From contig NZ_BAWN01000021.1 of the NCBI RefSeq assembly GCF_000696225.1, positions 1 to 64,000 on the forward strand: DNA of 64,000 nt. The letters run 5' to 3'. Positions 8,483-18,179 of the stretch are shown piece by piece. Both the position numbers and the translations under genes were made by a program. Positions within the stretch are counted from its first letter, which is position 1; the number at the start of each line of letters is the position of its first letter. Source of the DNA: Serpentinimonas barnesii. Its GTDB lineage: Bacteria; Pseudomonadota; Gammaproteobacteria; Burkholderiales; Burkholderiaceae_C. The notes beneath the pieces are model-generated. The model worked only from the letters and a program-made list of their open reading frames with translations. It ran no database searches and had not been told where the DNA came from.

Positions 8483-9697
8483 ATGCCTGCCACCGCCCCA
8501 CTCGACTCGGCCCCACAGGGCCGCCCTACCCCCCGCTGGGGCCTATTGAGCACTGGCCTGCTGGCGCTGGTTTTGGCGGCCTGCAGCGGCTCCGGCGCTG
8601 CGCCTCAGGCCGGGGCCGCCGGGGCGGCAGCGCCTGCGCCCGAGGTCGGGGTGCTGCAAGTGCAACCCACTGCAACCGCGCTGGAACTGGAGCTGCCCGG
8701 GCGCCTAGAAGCGGCGCGGGTGGCCCAGGTGCGGGCCCGCAGCAGCGGCATCGTGCAACAGCGCCTGTTTACCGAAGGCAGCCAGGTGCGTGCCGGTCAG
8801 GTGCTGTTTCGCATCGAGTCGGCCAGCGCCGACGCCGCCTTGGCCAGCGCCCGGGCGCAGCAAAGCCGCGCCGAGGCCCAGCTCAGCCAGGCGCGTTCGG
8901 TGCTGGCGCGCTACCGGCCGCTGGCGGCGGAGCAGGCCATCAGCCAACAAGAGCTGGTCCAAGCCGAAGTCGCGCTCCAGTTGGCACAGGCCGAATTGGA
9001 GCTGGCCCAGGCCGCGGTGCAAACGGCGCGCATCCAGCGCAGCCACTCCGACGTGACCGCGCCCATCGCCGGCCGCGTGGGCCGCGCCTTGGTGAGCGAG
9101 GGGGCGCTGGTCGGCCAAGCCGACGCCACCCCGATGGCGCTGATCCAGCAGACCGACACGCTCTACCTCAACTTCACCCGCAGCGCCAACGAGGTGCTGC
9201 AGATGCAGCAGGCGCTGCGCGCCGGGCAGTTGCAGCGCGCCGCAGGCGGCGCGGCGGTGGCGGTGGCGCTGCTGCTGCCCGACAGCAGCCTGTACCCACA
9301 CCCGGGGCGTTTGCTTTTTACCGACCTCAATGTGGACCCGGGCACCGGTCAGGTGACGCTGCGCGCATCCATCCCCAACCCGGATGGCCTGCTGCTGCCG
9401 GGCCTGTACGTGCGGGTGCGGCTGGCGCAGGCACAGGCCAGCGCTGCCGTGCGCCTGCCAACCCAAGCCATCCAGCGCGGCCCGCGCGGCGACCACGTGC
9501 TGCTGGTCGATGCCGCCGGACTGGTGAGCGAGCGCCCGGTCACACTGGGGCCACCCCAAGGCGGGCAGGTGCTGGTGCTGGCGGGCCTGAACGCCGGCGA
9601 GCAGGTGGTGGTGGACGGTTTCCAGCGCATCGGCGTGGGCGCCACGGTGCGCCCGGTTCCTTGGCAAGCCCGCGCCGATGCGGCCCCCAACCGCTGA
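8483..9697 (+). CDS. RND efflux periplasmic adaptor lipoprotein (AcrA/MexA type)
   Basis: Membrane-fusion protein that bridges the inner-membrane pump and the outer-membrane channel. The ATG at 8483 gives 404 residues with a charged start, a hydrophobic segment and a lipobox LVLAAC, so it is probably lipid-anchored. The order is a barrel-sandwich half (VRARSSGIVQQRLFTEGSQV), a coiled-coil hairpin rich in AQ/AE, the second lipoyl half (SDVTAPIAGRVGRALVSEGA), then the beta-barrel and membrane-proximal domains. An upstream GTG at 8414 is possible. It is the first gene of a three-gene efflux operon opposite the tetR gene. Confidence 0.93.
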   Translation: MPATAPLDSAPQGRPTPRWGLLSTGLLALVLAACSGSGAAPQAGAAGAAAPAPEVGVLQVQPTATALELELPGRLEAARVAQVRARSSGIVQQRLFTEGSQVRAGQVLFRIESASADAALASARAQQSRAEAQLSQARSVLARYRPLAAEQAISQQELVQAEVALQLAQAELELAQAAVQTARIQRSHSDVTAPIAGRVGRALVSEGALVGQADATPMALIQQTDTLYLNFTRSANEVLQMQQALRAGQLQRAAGGAAVAVALLLPDSSLYPHPGRLLFTDLNVDPGTGQVTLRASIPNPDGLLLPGLYVRVRLAQAQASAAVRLPTQAIQRGPRGDHVLLVDAAGLVSERPVTLGPPQGGQVLVLAGLNAGEQVVVDGFQRIGVGATVRPVPWQARADAAPNR

Positions 9698-9711
9698 TCG
9701 GGTAACAAGCC

Positions 9712-12700
9712 ATGAGCCGATTTTTTATTGACCGCCCCATTTTTGCCTGGGTCATCGCGCTGTTCGTGATGATCGCCGGTGCGCTCTCCCTGACCCAACT
9801 GCCGGTGACGCAGTACCCCGCCGTGGCTCCGCCCGCGATCCAGATCGCTGTCGCCTACCCCGGCGCTTCGGCGCAGACGCTCGACGACAGCGTGCTGTCG
9901 ATCATCGAGCGCGAGATGAACGGCGCGCCCGGGTTGATGTACATGGAGTCGGTGGCGCAGGCCGACGGCAGCGGCACCCTGACACTGAGCTTTGAGCAAG
10001 GCACCAACGCGCAACTGGCGCAAGTGGATGTGCAAAACCGACTCAACCGCGCCACCCCGAGGCTGCCCGCCGCCGTGGCGCAGCAGGGGGTGCGTGTGGA
10101 GCAGGCCAACAACAACTTTTTGTTGTTCGTCATGCTCTCGTCCACCGACGGCGGCACCGATCCGGTGGCGCTGGGCGACTACGCCGCACGCAGCGTGGTG
10201 CCGGTGTTGCAGCGCGTGCCCGGCGTGGGGCAGGCGCAATTGTTTGGCACCGAGCAGGCGATGCGCATCTGGCTCGACCCAGCCCGTCTGCAAGGCCTGG
10301 GCCTGAGCAGCGCCGAGGTGCTCAACGCCATCCGCAACCAAAACATCCAGGTGCCGGCGGGCGAGATCGGGGCCTTGCCCAATGTGGCCGGCCAAGGCAT
10401 CGTGGCCACCGTGGTCGTCGATGGGCAGTTGCGCAACGTGGCCGATTTTGAGCGCCTGCTGCTGCGCGCCAACCCAGACGGCTCCACCGTGCGGCTGGGC
10501 GATGTGGCCCGGGTCGAGCTCGGCGGACAGCTCTACGCCACCAGTGCGCGCCTCAATGGCCAACCGGCGGTGGGCATCGGCATCCAGCTCGCCGCTGGCG
10601 GCAACGCGCTGGCCGCAGCGCAGGCGGTGCGCGAGCAGCTGCAGCAGCTCGAACCCCAATTCCCAGCCGGGGTGCAGTGGGCCATCCCCTACGACAGCTC
10701 GCGCTTCGTCGAGATCTCGATCCAGCAAGTGGCCCTGACGCTGGCCGAGGCGGTGCTGCTGGTGTTTTTGGTGATGTTTCTGTTTCTGCAGAACTGGCGC
10801 TACACCTTGATTCCCACCATCGTGGTGCCCATCGCCCTACTCGGCACGCTGGCCAGCTTGCTGGCGCTGGGTTTTTCAATCAACGTGCTGACGCTCTTTG
10901 GCATGGTGCTGGTGATCGGCATCGTGGTCGATGACGCGATCGTGGTGGTGGAAAACGTCGAGCGCATCATGCGCGAGGAAGGTTTGGCGGCGCGCGAGGC
11001 CACCTACAAGGCGATGCGCCAGATCTCCGGGGCGATCGTGGGCATCACGGTGGTGCTGGTGTCGGTGTTCGTTCCGCTGGCGTTTTTTGATGGCGCAGTT
11101 GGCAACATCTTTCGCCAGTTCGCCGCCGTCATGGGCCTGTCGATCGCTTTTTCCGGCTTCTTTGCCCTCACGCTCACGCCGGCGTTGTGCGCCACTTTGC
11201 TCAAACACGCTCCGGCTGGCCATGCCCAGCAAAAGGGGTTTTTTGGCTGGTTCAACCGCGGTTTTGACCGCACCACGCAACGCTATCAGGGGCTGGTGGG
11301 CATTTTGCTGGGGCGGCCCGGGCGCACCTTGGTGGTATATCTGGCGGTGATTGCGGCCGCCTTGGTGGTCTATCAGCGCCTGCCCACCTCGTTTTTGCCC
11401 AATGAAGACCAAGGCACCCTGCTCATCAACGTGCAGCTGCCGCCGGGCGCCACCCAAGAGCGCACACTGGCTGTGATGGAGCAAGTCGAGCAGTTCATGC
11501 TGCAGCAGCCCGAGGTGCACAGCATGGTCGGGGTGCTGGGTTTTAGTTTTTCTGGACAGGGGCAAAACGCCGCGCTGGCCTTCGTGACCCTGACCGATTG
11601 GAGCGAGCGCAGCGCGCCCGAAAACAGTGCGCAGGCGCTGGCCGGCCGCGCTTTCGTGGCCTTGTCGGGGGTGCGCGATGCCATCATCTTCCCCTTGAGC
11701 CCGCCGCCGATCCCGGAGCTGGGCAGCGCCTCGGGCTTCAATTTCAGGCTGCAAGACCGGGCCGGCCAAGGGCACGACGCGCTTTTCGCGGCGCGCAACC
11801 AGCTGCTGGGGCTGGCCGCGCAAAGCCCGCTGCTGGCGCAGGTGCGCCCCGACGGGCTGGAGCCGGCGCCGCAGTTGCAGCTCGACATCGACCGCGAACG
11901 GGCGGCAGCGCTGGGCGTGGGCTTCGAGCAGATCGCGCAAACGCTGGCGGTGGCCTTGGGCTCGGCCTACGTGAACGACTTTCCCAATGCCGGGCGGCTG
12001 CAGCGGGTGCTGGTGCAGGCCGATGCACCGGCGCGCATGCAGCCCGACGACCTGTTGCGCCTGACGGTGCCAAACCAGCGGGGCCAGGCAGTGCCCATGT
12101 CGGCCTTTGCGCGCACGCAGTGGGTGGTCGGGCCGATGCAGTCGGTGCGCTACAACGGCTTTCCTGCCATGCGCATCAACGGCGAGGCGGCACCAGGCTT
12201 TAGCAGTGGCGAGGCGATGGCCGAAATGGAGCGCCTGGTGGGGCAGTTGCCGCCCGGTTTTGGCTTTGAGTGGACTGGGCAGTCGCTCGAAGAACAGCGC
12301 GCCGGTGCCCAAGCCTATCTCGTCTATGCGCTGGCGATTTTGGCCGTGTTCCTGGTCCTAGCGGCCTTGTACGAGAGCTGGTCGATCCCGCTGGCGGTGA
12401 TTCTGGTGGTGCCGCTGGGCGTGCTCGGGGTGTTGCTGGCGGTGCTGCTGCGCGGGCTCGACGCCGATGTGTATTTCCAAATCGGGCTCATCACCATCAT
12501 TGGCTTATCGGCCAAGAACGCCATTTTGATCGTGGAATTTGCCAAGGATTTGCAGGCCCAGGGCCGCAGCGTGCGCGACGCGGCGCTGGAGGCGGCGCGG
12601 CTGCGGCTGCGCCCCATCATCATGACGTCGCTGGCCTTTACCGCCGGGGTGGTGCCGCTGGCGATCGCCACCGGAGCCGGGGCGCAAAGCCAGCAGGCGA

Positions 12701-12861
12701 TAGGCACCGGCGTGATCGGCGGCATGATCACTGGCACCGTGCTGGCGATCGCCTTCGTGCCGGTTTTCTTCTTGGTGGTGCGCACCGTCTTCAAGGGCAA
12801 TCTGCGCCAGCATTTTGTGCATCAAGACGATGCCCAACAGATTGGAGTGCGCCATGACTAA
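9712..12861 (+). CDS. RND multidrug efflux pump, AcrB/MexB (HAE1) family
   Basis: Proton-driven inner-membrane exporter of 1049 residues, the normal length for HAE1 pumps. The N-terminus MSRFFIDRPIFAWVIALFVM is the family hallmark. The proton-relay pair D407-D408 lies in VVDDAIVVVENVE of TM4, and the partner lysine K935 in IIGLSAKNAILIVEFAKDL of TM10. Two large periplasmic loops and twelve TM segments follow the usual pattern. It lies 14 nt after the adaptor gene, and its stop overlaps the outer-membrane-factor start by 8 nt. Hydrophobic drug or organic-solvent export is likely; the substrate cannot be read from the sequence. Confidence 0.97.
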   Translation: MSRFFIDRPIFAWVIALFVMIAGALSLTQLPVTQYPAVAPPAIQIAVAYPGASAQTLDDSVLSIIEREMNGAPGLMYMESVAQADGSGTLTLSFEQGTNAQLAQVDVQNRLNRATPRLPAAVAQQGVRVEQANNNFLLFVMLSSTDGGTDPVALGDYAARSVVPVLQRVPGVGQAQLFGTEQAMRIWLDPARLQGLGLSSAEVLNAIRNQNIQVPAGEIGALPNVAGQGIVATVVVDGQLRNVADFERLLLRANPDGSTVRLGDVARVELGGQLYATSARLNGQPAVGIGIQLAAGGNALAAAQAVREQLQQLEPQFPAGVQWAIPYDSSRFVEISIQQVALTLAEAVLLVFLVMFLFLQNWRYTLIPTIVVPIALLGTLASLLALGFSINVLTLFGMVLVIGIVVDDAIVVVENVERIMREEGLAAREATYKAMRQISGAIVGITVVLVSVFVPLAFFDGAVGNIFRQFAAVMGLSIAFSGFFALTLTPALCATLLKHAPAGHAQQKGFFGWFNRGFDRTTQRYQGLVGILLGRPGRTLVVYLAVIAAALVVYQRLPTSFLPNEDQGTLLINVQLPPGATQERTLAVMEQVEQFMLQQPEVHSMVGVLGFSFSGQGQNAALAFVTLTDWSERSAPENSAQALAGRAFVALSGVRDAIIFPLSPPPIPELGSASGFNFRLQDRAGQGHDALFAARNQLLGLAAQSPLLAQVRPDGLEPAPQLQLDIDRERAAALGVGFEQIAQTLAVALGSAYVNDFPNAGRLQRVLVQADAPARMQPDDLLRLTVPNQRGQAVPMSAFARTQWVVGPMQSVRYNGFPAMRINGEAAPGFSSGEAMAEMERLVGQLPPGFGFEWTGQSLEEQRAGAQAYLVYALAILAVFLVLAALYESWSIPLAVILVVPLGVLGVLLAVLLRGLDADVYFQIGLITIIGLSAKNAILIVEFAKDLQAQGRSVRDAALEAARLRLRPIIMTSLAFTAGVVPLAIATGAGAQSQQAIGTGVIGGMITGTVLAIAFVPVFFLVVRTVFKGNLRQHFVHQDDAQQIGVRHD

Positions 12862-14275
12862 TCGCCTGTCTGCCACGCTGCGCCCGCGCCTGTGGGGCGC
12901 GACTGCGCTGGCCCTGCTGCTGGGTGGCTGCTCCCAGTTCGAGCCCTACCAGCGCGCCGACCTAGCCCTGCCCAGCCAATGGGCCACTGCGCCCAGCGAG
13001 GGACCACGCACCACCAGTGGGGTGCCTGCCGCCGCGCCGCTGCCGTGGCAGGATTTTGTCCAGCATGAACCTTTGCAAGCGCTGATCGAACAGGCGCTGC
13101 GGCACAACCTCGATGCCCGCCTGGCCCAGCGCCAAATGGCGCAACTGCAAGCGCAGTGGCAACAGCGCCAAGCCGCCCAAGCGCCCGCGCTGCAGGCAGC
13201 GGCCCAATCGCAGCTCCAAGGCAACGCAGACGGTGCGGCGCAAGCCAACCGCTACCAAGCCGGCTTGCAGGTGGCGAACTGGGAACTGGATTTCTTCGGG
13301 CGGCTGCAGAGCCTTTCCGAGGCGGCGCGGGCCCAGTATCTGGCATCGGCCGAGGCCGAGCGTTTTGTGCGCGTGAGCCTGGTGGCCGGGGTGGTGGCGG
13401 CATGGCTGGAGGTGCAAAGCGCGCACGCCCTGCTCGAGGTGTCGCAGCGCAGCGTGGCCAACCACGAAGCCAGTTTGCGGCTGGTGCAACTGCGGCTGCA
13501 ACACGGCACCGCCTCGGCGCTGCAACGCCAGCACAGCGAGGCGCTGCTGCAAGCGGCCCGGGTGGCGCAGGCGCGCCAGCAGCGCCAGTTGCAGTTGGCC
13601 CTGCACCAGTTGCAGCAACTCGCGGGGCCGCTGCACGACCCGGCCGCCAGCACGCCCGCGCCGCTGCCCAGCGGCACCGACGCGCTGTCGCTGTTGCAAC
13701 CCGTGGCCGTTGGCCTGCCCTCAGAGGTGCTGCTGCTGCGCCCCGACGTGCAAGCAGCCGAAAACCGGCTGGCCGCTGCGCAAGCGCAGATCGGCGTTGC
13801 GCGGGCGGCCTTCTTTCCGCGCATCTCGCTCACGGCTCAACTGGGCAGCGCCAGCACCGAACTGGCCGGCCTGTTTGCCGGGGGCAGTTGGGGCTGGACA
13901 CTGGCCCCGCAAGCCCTGCTGCCGCTGTTCGACCAAGGGGCCAACCGGGCGGGTCTGGTGGCGGCAGAGGCCGAGCGCGACATCGCCCGCTTGCAGTACG
14001 AACAAGCCATCCAGACCGCCTTTAGGGAGGTGCGTGACGCGCTCGCCAGCCAAGCCTTTTTGCAAGCCGAATACACCGCACAACAGGCGCTGTGGCAGGC
14101 CGAAAGCCAGCGCGCCCAGCTCAGCGCCCGGCTGCTGGCATTGGGCAGCACCAGCCAACTGGAACTGCTCGACGCCCAGCGCAGCGCCTTTGCCGCCGAA
14201 CAGCAATGGGTGCAACTGCGCTTTGCCCTGCTGCACAACCGGCTCGCCCTGTACCGCGCCACCGGCGGGCACTAA
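12854..14275 (+). CDS. Outer-membrane efflux lipoprotein (OprM/NodT family)
   Basis: TolC-like outer-membrane channel of 473 residues that completes the tripartite pump. The signal sequence ends in a lipobox LLLGGC, so an acylated N-terminus is expected. The two structural repeats are visible, with long glutamine- and alanine-rich helices and the conserved LLLRPDVQAAENRLAAAQAQ followed by IGVARAAFFPRISLTAQLG. The ATG at 12854 has GGAG at 6 nt and overlaps the end of the pump gene (ATGACTAA). The gene ends at a hairpin facing the convergent patatin gene. Confidence 0.94.
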   Translation: MTNRLSATLRPRLWGATALALLLGGCSQFEPYQRADLALPSQWATAPSEGPRTTSGVPAAAPLPWQDFVQHEPLQALIEQALRHNLDARLAQRQMAQLQAQWQQRQAAQAPALQAAAQSQLQGNADGAAQANRYQAGLQVANWELDFFGRLQSLSEAARAQYLASAEAERFVRVSLVAGVVAAWLEVQSAHALLEVSQRSVANHEASLRLVQLRLQHGTASALQRQHSEALLQAARVAQARQQRQLQLALHQLQQLAGPLHDPAASTPAPLPSGTDALSLLQPVAVGLPSEVLLLRPDVQAAENRLAAAQAQIGVARAAFFPRISLTAQLGSASTELAGLFAGGSWGWTLAPQALLPLFDQGANRAGLVAAEAERDIARLQYEQAIQTAFREVRDALASQAFLQAEYTAQQALWQAESQRAQLSARLLALGSTSQLELLDAQRSAFAAEQQWVQLRFALLHNRLALYRATGGH

Positions 14276-14281
14276 AGACCT

Positions 14282-14302
14282 GCTGCGCCAGAGGGGCGCA
14301 GC
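14282..14302. terminator. Hairpin between convergent genes
   Basis: GCTGCGCC (14282-14289) and GGCGCAGC (14295-14302) form a perfect 8-bp stem with a 5-nt loop, 6 nt after the efflux operon's last stop. Neither side has a good T tract; the minus strand has only TCTTT a few bases later. It may act as a weak two-way terminator or a 3'-end stabiliser. Confidence 0.35.
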
Positions 14303-14327
14303 CACAAGCAAGGCCCGAGGCAGGCTC

Positions 14328-15434
14328 TTACAAGCTCTCGCTCCCCATCTGGCAGGCGCGGCGCAAATCGAGCGTGGCACGCTGGCCCAAGTCGGCTCGG
14401 TGCGCTTGCAGCCAAGCCTCGGCGCTGGCGTGGCCGCGGGTGTATAAATCTTGCAAAAAAAGCGGGTCGGTGCGCAGCTTGGAAGCGGCACCCAGCGCCT
14501 GCAGCGCGGCGCCGCCGTCGATGCGGTGTGTGCGCAAGGCTTGGATGCGGGCAAACAAGGGGTCGCGCCCGGGGTGTTGGGCCGCCGGCCCGTCTTGTTC
14601 GAGCAGGTTTTTCAGCAGCTGCAGTGTGCGCAGCTCTTTGAGCACGCTGGCGTTGAAAGTGATTTCGCTGATTCGATCCATGATGTCGGCCACCTGCTGC
14701 GGCGCCTCGGGGCGCAGCATCGGGTTGATCTGCACCAGCAGCAAGTCGTCGGCCGGGCTTTCGCGGATGAGCGGCATGAGCGAGGGGTTGCCGGCGTAGC
14801 CGCCGTCCCAGTAGGGCTCGCCGTCGATCTCGACCGCCTGAAACAGCGTGGGCAGACAGGCCGAGGCCAGCGCCACCTCGGCGCTGAGCTCGTGCTGGCG
14901 AAACACGCGCAAGTCACCGGTGCGCACGTTCGTGGCCGCGATGAACAACTGCGTTTTGTTGCAAGCGCGCACGCGCTCGAAATCGACCGTGCGCTCCAAG
15001 ATGGTGCGCAGCGGATTCAGATTGAGCGGGTTGAACTGATAGGGCGAAAACGGCTGCCCGACGGCCTTGCTCCACCAGCGCATCGATTCTTGGCTGGCCT
15101 GCTGCCACGCCTGCACACCCGGCAGGTGCGCCGCCAAGGCACTGAACCCACCCAAAGCCGGCTGCAGCATGGCAAAGGGCGATTGCGCCCCGACCTGGGT
15201 CCAGAATTCGCGCAAGGTTTTGCGCGCGCCCTCGCGGCCGCCATCCATGAGGCCGGCGGCCAGCGCCACCGCGTTCATGGCCCCGGCGCTGGTGCCGCTG
15301 ATGCCAGCGATTTCGAGGGACTCCTCTTGCAGCAGCCGGTCCAGCACGCCCCACGTGAAGGCCCCGTGCGAGCCACCGCCTTGCAGGGCGAGGTCGATGG
15401 GCAGGGGTTTGGTGCGGCTCATAGGGGTGTTCAT
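14328..15434 (-). CDS. Patatin-like phospholipase family protein
   Basis: Predicted lipid acyl hydrolase of 368 residues with the patatin Ser-Asp dyad. The oxyanion loop is GGGSHG (19-24), the nucleophile elbow GISGTSAG (S49), and the catalytic aspartate D210 lies in YWDGGYAGNP. It resembles the RssA/YlbK-like bacterial group; the natural substrate is unknown. The ATG at 15434 is chosen because CATAAT ends 6 nt upstream; an ATG four codons later is the alternative. radA lies upstream on the same strand, separated by 37 nt. Confidence 0.92.
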   Translation of the reverse strand: MNTPMSRTKPLPIDLALQGGGSHGAFTWGVLDRLLQEESLEIAGISGTSAGAMNAVALAAGLMDGGREGARKTLREFWTQVGAQSPFAMLQPALGGFSALAAHLPGVQAWQQASQESMRWWSKAVGQPFSPYQFNPLNLNPLRTILERTVDFERVRACNKTQLFIAATNVRTGDLRVFRQHELSAEVALASACLPTLFQAVEIDGEPYWDGGYAGNPSLMPLIRESPADDLLLVQINPMLRPEAPQQVADIMDRISEITFNASVLKELRTLQLLKNLLEQDGPAAQHPGRDPLFARIQALRTHRIDGGAALQALGAASKLRTDPLFLQDLYTRGHASAEAWLQAHRADLGQRATLDLRRACQMGSESL

Positions 15435-15471
15435 GGACGCATTATGCTGCACAGCAGCAAGCACGCACCAT

Positions 15472-16878
15472 TCAAAAACCACGCGCCAGCTCGAGCGCGT
15501 CTTCGATGCGCTCGACCGGGTGCAGCGCCATGCCGGCGAGCGCCTTGTGCAGCGCCGCATCCGACTTTTTGGGCATGTTCGCCTGCGGCAGCAGCGCGGC
15601 CTTAAAGCCCAGCTTGGCGGCTTCGCGCAGCCGCTCTTGGCCGCGTGGAGCCGGGCGCACTTCGCCCGCCAGCCCCACTTCGCCAAAAGCCAGAAAGCCT
15701 TGAGGCAGGGCGCGGTTGCGCAGCGACGACGCAATCGCCAGCAGCACCGCCAGATCGGCCGCCGGCTCGCTGATGCGAACCCCGCCCACGGCGTTGACGA
15801 ATACGTCTTGGTCCATGCACGAGACCCCGGCGTGACGGTGCAGCACCGCCAGCAGCATGGCCAGGCGCTCGCGCTCCAGTCCCACGCTCAGGCGCCGCGG
15901 GCTGGGGCCGCCGCTATCGACCAGCGCCTGAATTTCGACCAGCAGCGGGCGCGTGCCCTCCAGCGTCACCAGCACGCAACTGCCGGGCACCGGCTGGCTG
16001 TGCTGGCTCAAAAAGATTGCGCTCGGGTTGCTCACGCCTTTGAGGCCGCGCTCGGTCATGGCAAACACGCCGATCTCGTTCACCGCGCCAAAGCGGTTCT
16101 TCACGGCCCGGATCAGGCGGTAGGGGCTGTGCGTGTCGCCCTCAAAGTACAGCACGGTGTCCACCATGTGTTCCAGCACGCGCGGCCCGGCCAGCGCGCC
16201 TTCCTTGGTCACGTGGCCGACCAGCACGATGGCGCTGCCGCTGGCCTTGGCGGCGCGCGTCAGGTGCGCGGCGCATTCGCGCACCTGCGACACCGAACCC
16301 GGCGCCGAGCTGAGCTGGTTGGAGTACAGGGTCTGGATCGAGTCGATCACCGCCACCGCCGGGCGCGTGCGCTCGAGCGTGGCCAAAATCTGCTCCAACT
16401 GGATTTCCACCAACACCGGCACCTGGCTGCCCGCCAGCCCGAGGCGGCGCGCGCGCAGCGCCACCTGGGCCGCGCTTTCTTCGCCGCTCACGTACAGCGT
16501 GGGCTGGCCCTGGCGCTGCAAGGCGTCCAGCGCCTGCAGCAGCAGCGTCGATTTGCCAATGCCGGGGTCGCCGCCGATCAGCACCACCGCGCCCGCCACC
16601 ACACCGCCGCCGAGCACGCGGTCCAGCTCCTCGTGGCCGGTGGGGGTGCGCTCCACTTCGCTGGCGTGAATCTCGGCAATCGGGGTCGATTCGCTGGCCG
16701 CGGCCAGCCCCAGCAGCCCAGCGGGTGCGGCCGCTAGGCTGAGCCGGTTTTTGCTCGCCGGTGTGGCTTCGAGCACGGTCTCGATCAGGCTGTTCCAAGC
16801 CCCGCAGTGCGGGCATTTGCCGAGCCAGCGCGGTGCCGTGCCGCCGCATTGCTGGCAGGTGTAAAGGGTTTTGCTCAT
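15472..16878 (-). CDS. radA: DNA repair protein RadA
   Basis: RecA-like ATPase that promotes branch migration and recombination-intermediate processing. The 468-residue protein has all family parts: an N-terminal four-cysteine zinc finger (C8, C11, C22, C25), Walker A IGGDPGIGKST near 101-111, the RadA-specific KNRFG motif within AVKNRFGAVNEIGVF, and a C-terminal Lon-protease-like domain. TACATT ends 7 nt before the ATG, suggesting a leaderless transcript. It is divergent from rodA. Confidence 0.97.
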   Translation of the reverse strand: MSKTLYTCQQCGGTAPRWLGKCPHCGAWNSLIETVLEATPASKNRLSLAAAPAGLLGLAAASESTPIAEIHASEVERTPTGHEELDRVLGGGVVAGAVVLIGGDPGIGKSTLLLQALDALQRQGQPTLYVSGEESAAQVALRARRLGLAGSQVPVLVEIQLEQILATLERTRPAVAVIDSIQTLYSNQLSSAPGSVSQVRECAAHLTRAAKASGSAIVLVGHVTKEGALAGPRVLEHMVDTVLYFEGDTHSPYRLIRAVKNRFGAVNEIGVFAMTERGLKGVSNPSAIFLSQHSQPVPGSCVLVTLEGTRPLLVEIQALVDSGGPSPRRLSVGLERERLAMLLAVLHRHAGVSCMDQDVFVNAVGGVRISEPAADLAVLLAIASSLRNRALPQGFLAFGEVGLAGEVRPAPRGQERLREAAKLGFKAALLPQANMPKKSDAALHKALAGMALHPVERIEDALELARGF

Positions 16879-16950
16879 GGCTTGCAATGTAGCAGCGCGC
16901 AGCCAGCAGCCCGAGCGCTGTGCGCCGCTCGCAGAGGATAATGCGCGGCC

Positions 16951-18108
16951 ATGGCCGTCGTGATTCAAACCCCCCCGCTCTGGCGCCGCGCCTTGCCCTT
17001 GGTGCAAGGCTTCGATGGCCCTTTGCTGCTGGCCATTGCGTTTTTGAGCGCGCTCGGGCTGCTGACCATGTATTCGGCCGCCTTCGAAATGCCGGGGCGC
17101 TTTGATCTGCATGTGCGCAACCTGCTGATCGCCGCCGGGGTGCTGTTCGTGGTGGCGCAAATCCCGCCGCAGCGCTGGCTGGCCTTGGCGGCGCCGCTGT
17201 ACCTGCTGGGCGTGGCGCTGCTGCTGGCGGTGGAACTGGTGGGCATCGAGCGCAACGGCTCGCAGCGCTGGCTCGACCTGGGCCTGATCGTGATGCAACC
17301 CAGCGAACTCATGAAGCTGGCCATGCCGCTCATGCTGGCGTGGTGGTTTCACAAGCGCGAGGGGCAGTTGAGTGGGCGCGACTTTGTGGTGGCGGCCGTG
17401 ATCGTCGCCGTGCCCACCGCGCTCATCCTGAACCAGCCCGATCTGGGCACCAGCCTGCTCATCGCCTCATCGGGTCTGTTCGTGATTTATTTTGCGGGCT
17501 TAAGCTGGAAGCTGATCGTGCCGCCGGCGCTGCTGGGGCTGGCCGGCATCGTGGCGCTGGTGTGGATGGAGCCACACTGGTGCCGGCCCGGGGTGGACTG
17601 GGTGTTGTTGCACGACTACCAAAAGGTGCGCGTCTGCACCTTGCTCAACCCCACCGCCGACCCGCTGGGCAGCGGTTTTCACATCATCCAGAGCATGATC
17701 GCCATCGGCTCGGGCGGGCTGTGGGGCCAGGGTTTGCTGCAAGGCACGCAGACCCAGCTCGACTTCGTGCTCGAGCGCACCACCGATTTCATATTCGCCG
17801 CCTACGCCGAGGAGTTTGGCTTTCTGGGCGTGCTGCTGCTGCTGGGGGGCTACTTTTACCTGGTCTGGCGCGGGCTCAAAATCGCCGTCGAAGCCCCGAC
17901 CCTGTTCACCCGCCTGCTGGCGGGCGCCCTCACGCTGGTGCATTTCGTCTACGCCTTCGTCAACATCGGCATGGTCAGCGGCATCTTGCCGGTGGTCGGG
18001 CTGCCGCTGCCCTTTTTGAGCTTTGGCGGCACCGCCATGGTCACGCTCGGGGCCAGTCTGGGCATTTTGTTGGCCATAGCGCGCGCCAAGCGGCTCAATC
18101 AGTCCTGA
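16951..18108 (+). CDS. rodA: Rod-shape peptidoglycan polymerase RodA (SEDS family)
   Basis: Polytopic glycosyltransferase that polymerises lipid II for lateral wall growth with its partner PBP2. The 385-residue product has about ten membrane segments. SEDS landmarks include [31 protein letters not shown], the conserved [19 protein letters not shown] stretch and a C-terminal [25 protein letters not shown] ends 8 nt before the ATG. No PBP2 gene (mrdA) is in view next to it, although the two genes are often adjacent; mrdA could lie outside this window. Confidence 0.95.
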   Translation: MAVVIQTPPLWRRALPLVQGFDGPLLLAIAFLSALGLLTMYSAAFEMPGRFDLHVRNLLIAAGVLFVVAQIPPQRWLALAAPLYLLGVALLLAVELVGIERNGSQRWLDLGLIVMQPSELMKLAMPLMLAWWFHKREGQLSGRDFVVAAVIVAVPTALILNQPDLGTSLLIASSGLFVIYFAGLSWKLIVPPALLGLAGIVALVWMEPHWCRPGVDWVLLHDYQKVRVCTLLNPTADPLGSGFHIIQSMIAIGSGGLWGQGLLQGTQTQLDFVLERTTDFIFAAYAEEFGFLGVLLLLGGYFYLVWRGLKIAVEAPTLFTRLLAGALTLVHFVYAFVNIGMVSGILPVVGLPLPFLSFGGTAMVTLGASLGILLAIARAKRLNQS

Positions 18109-18179
18109 ACGCTGCCGCCGCCGCAGCCCACTGGCCGCCTGCGCAGCACGATCCGGCGCAACTTCCTACAATGGGGCCC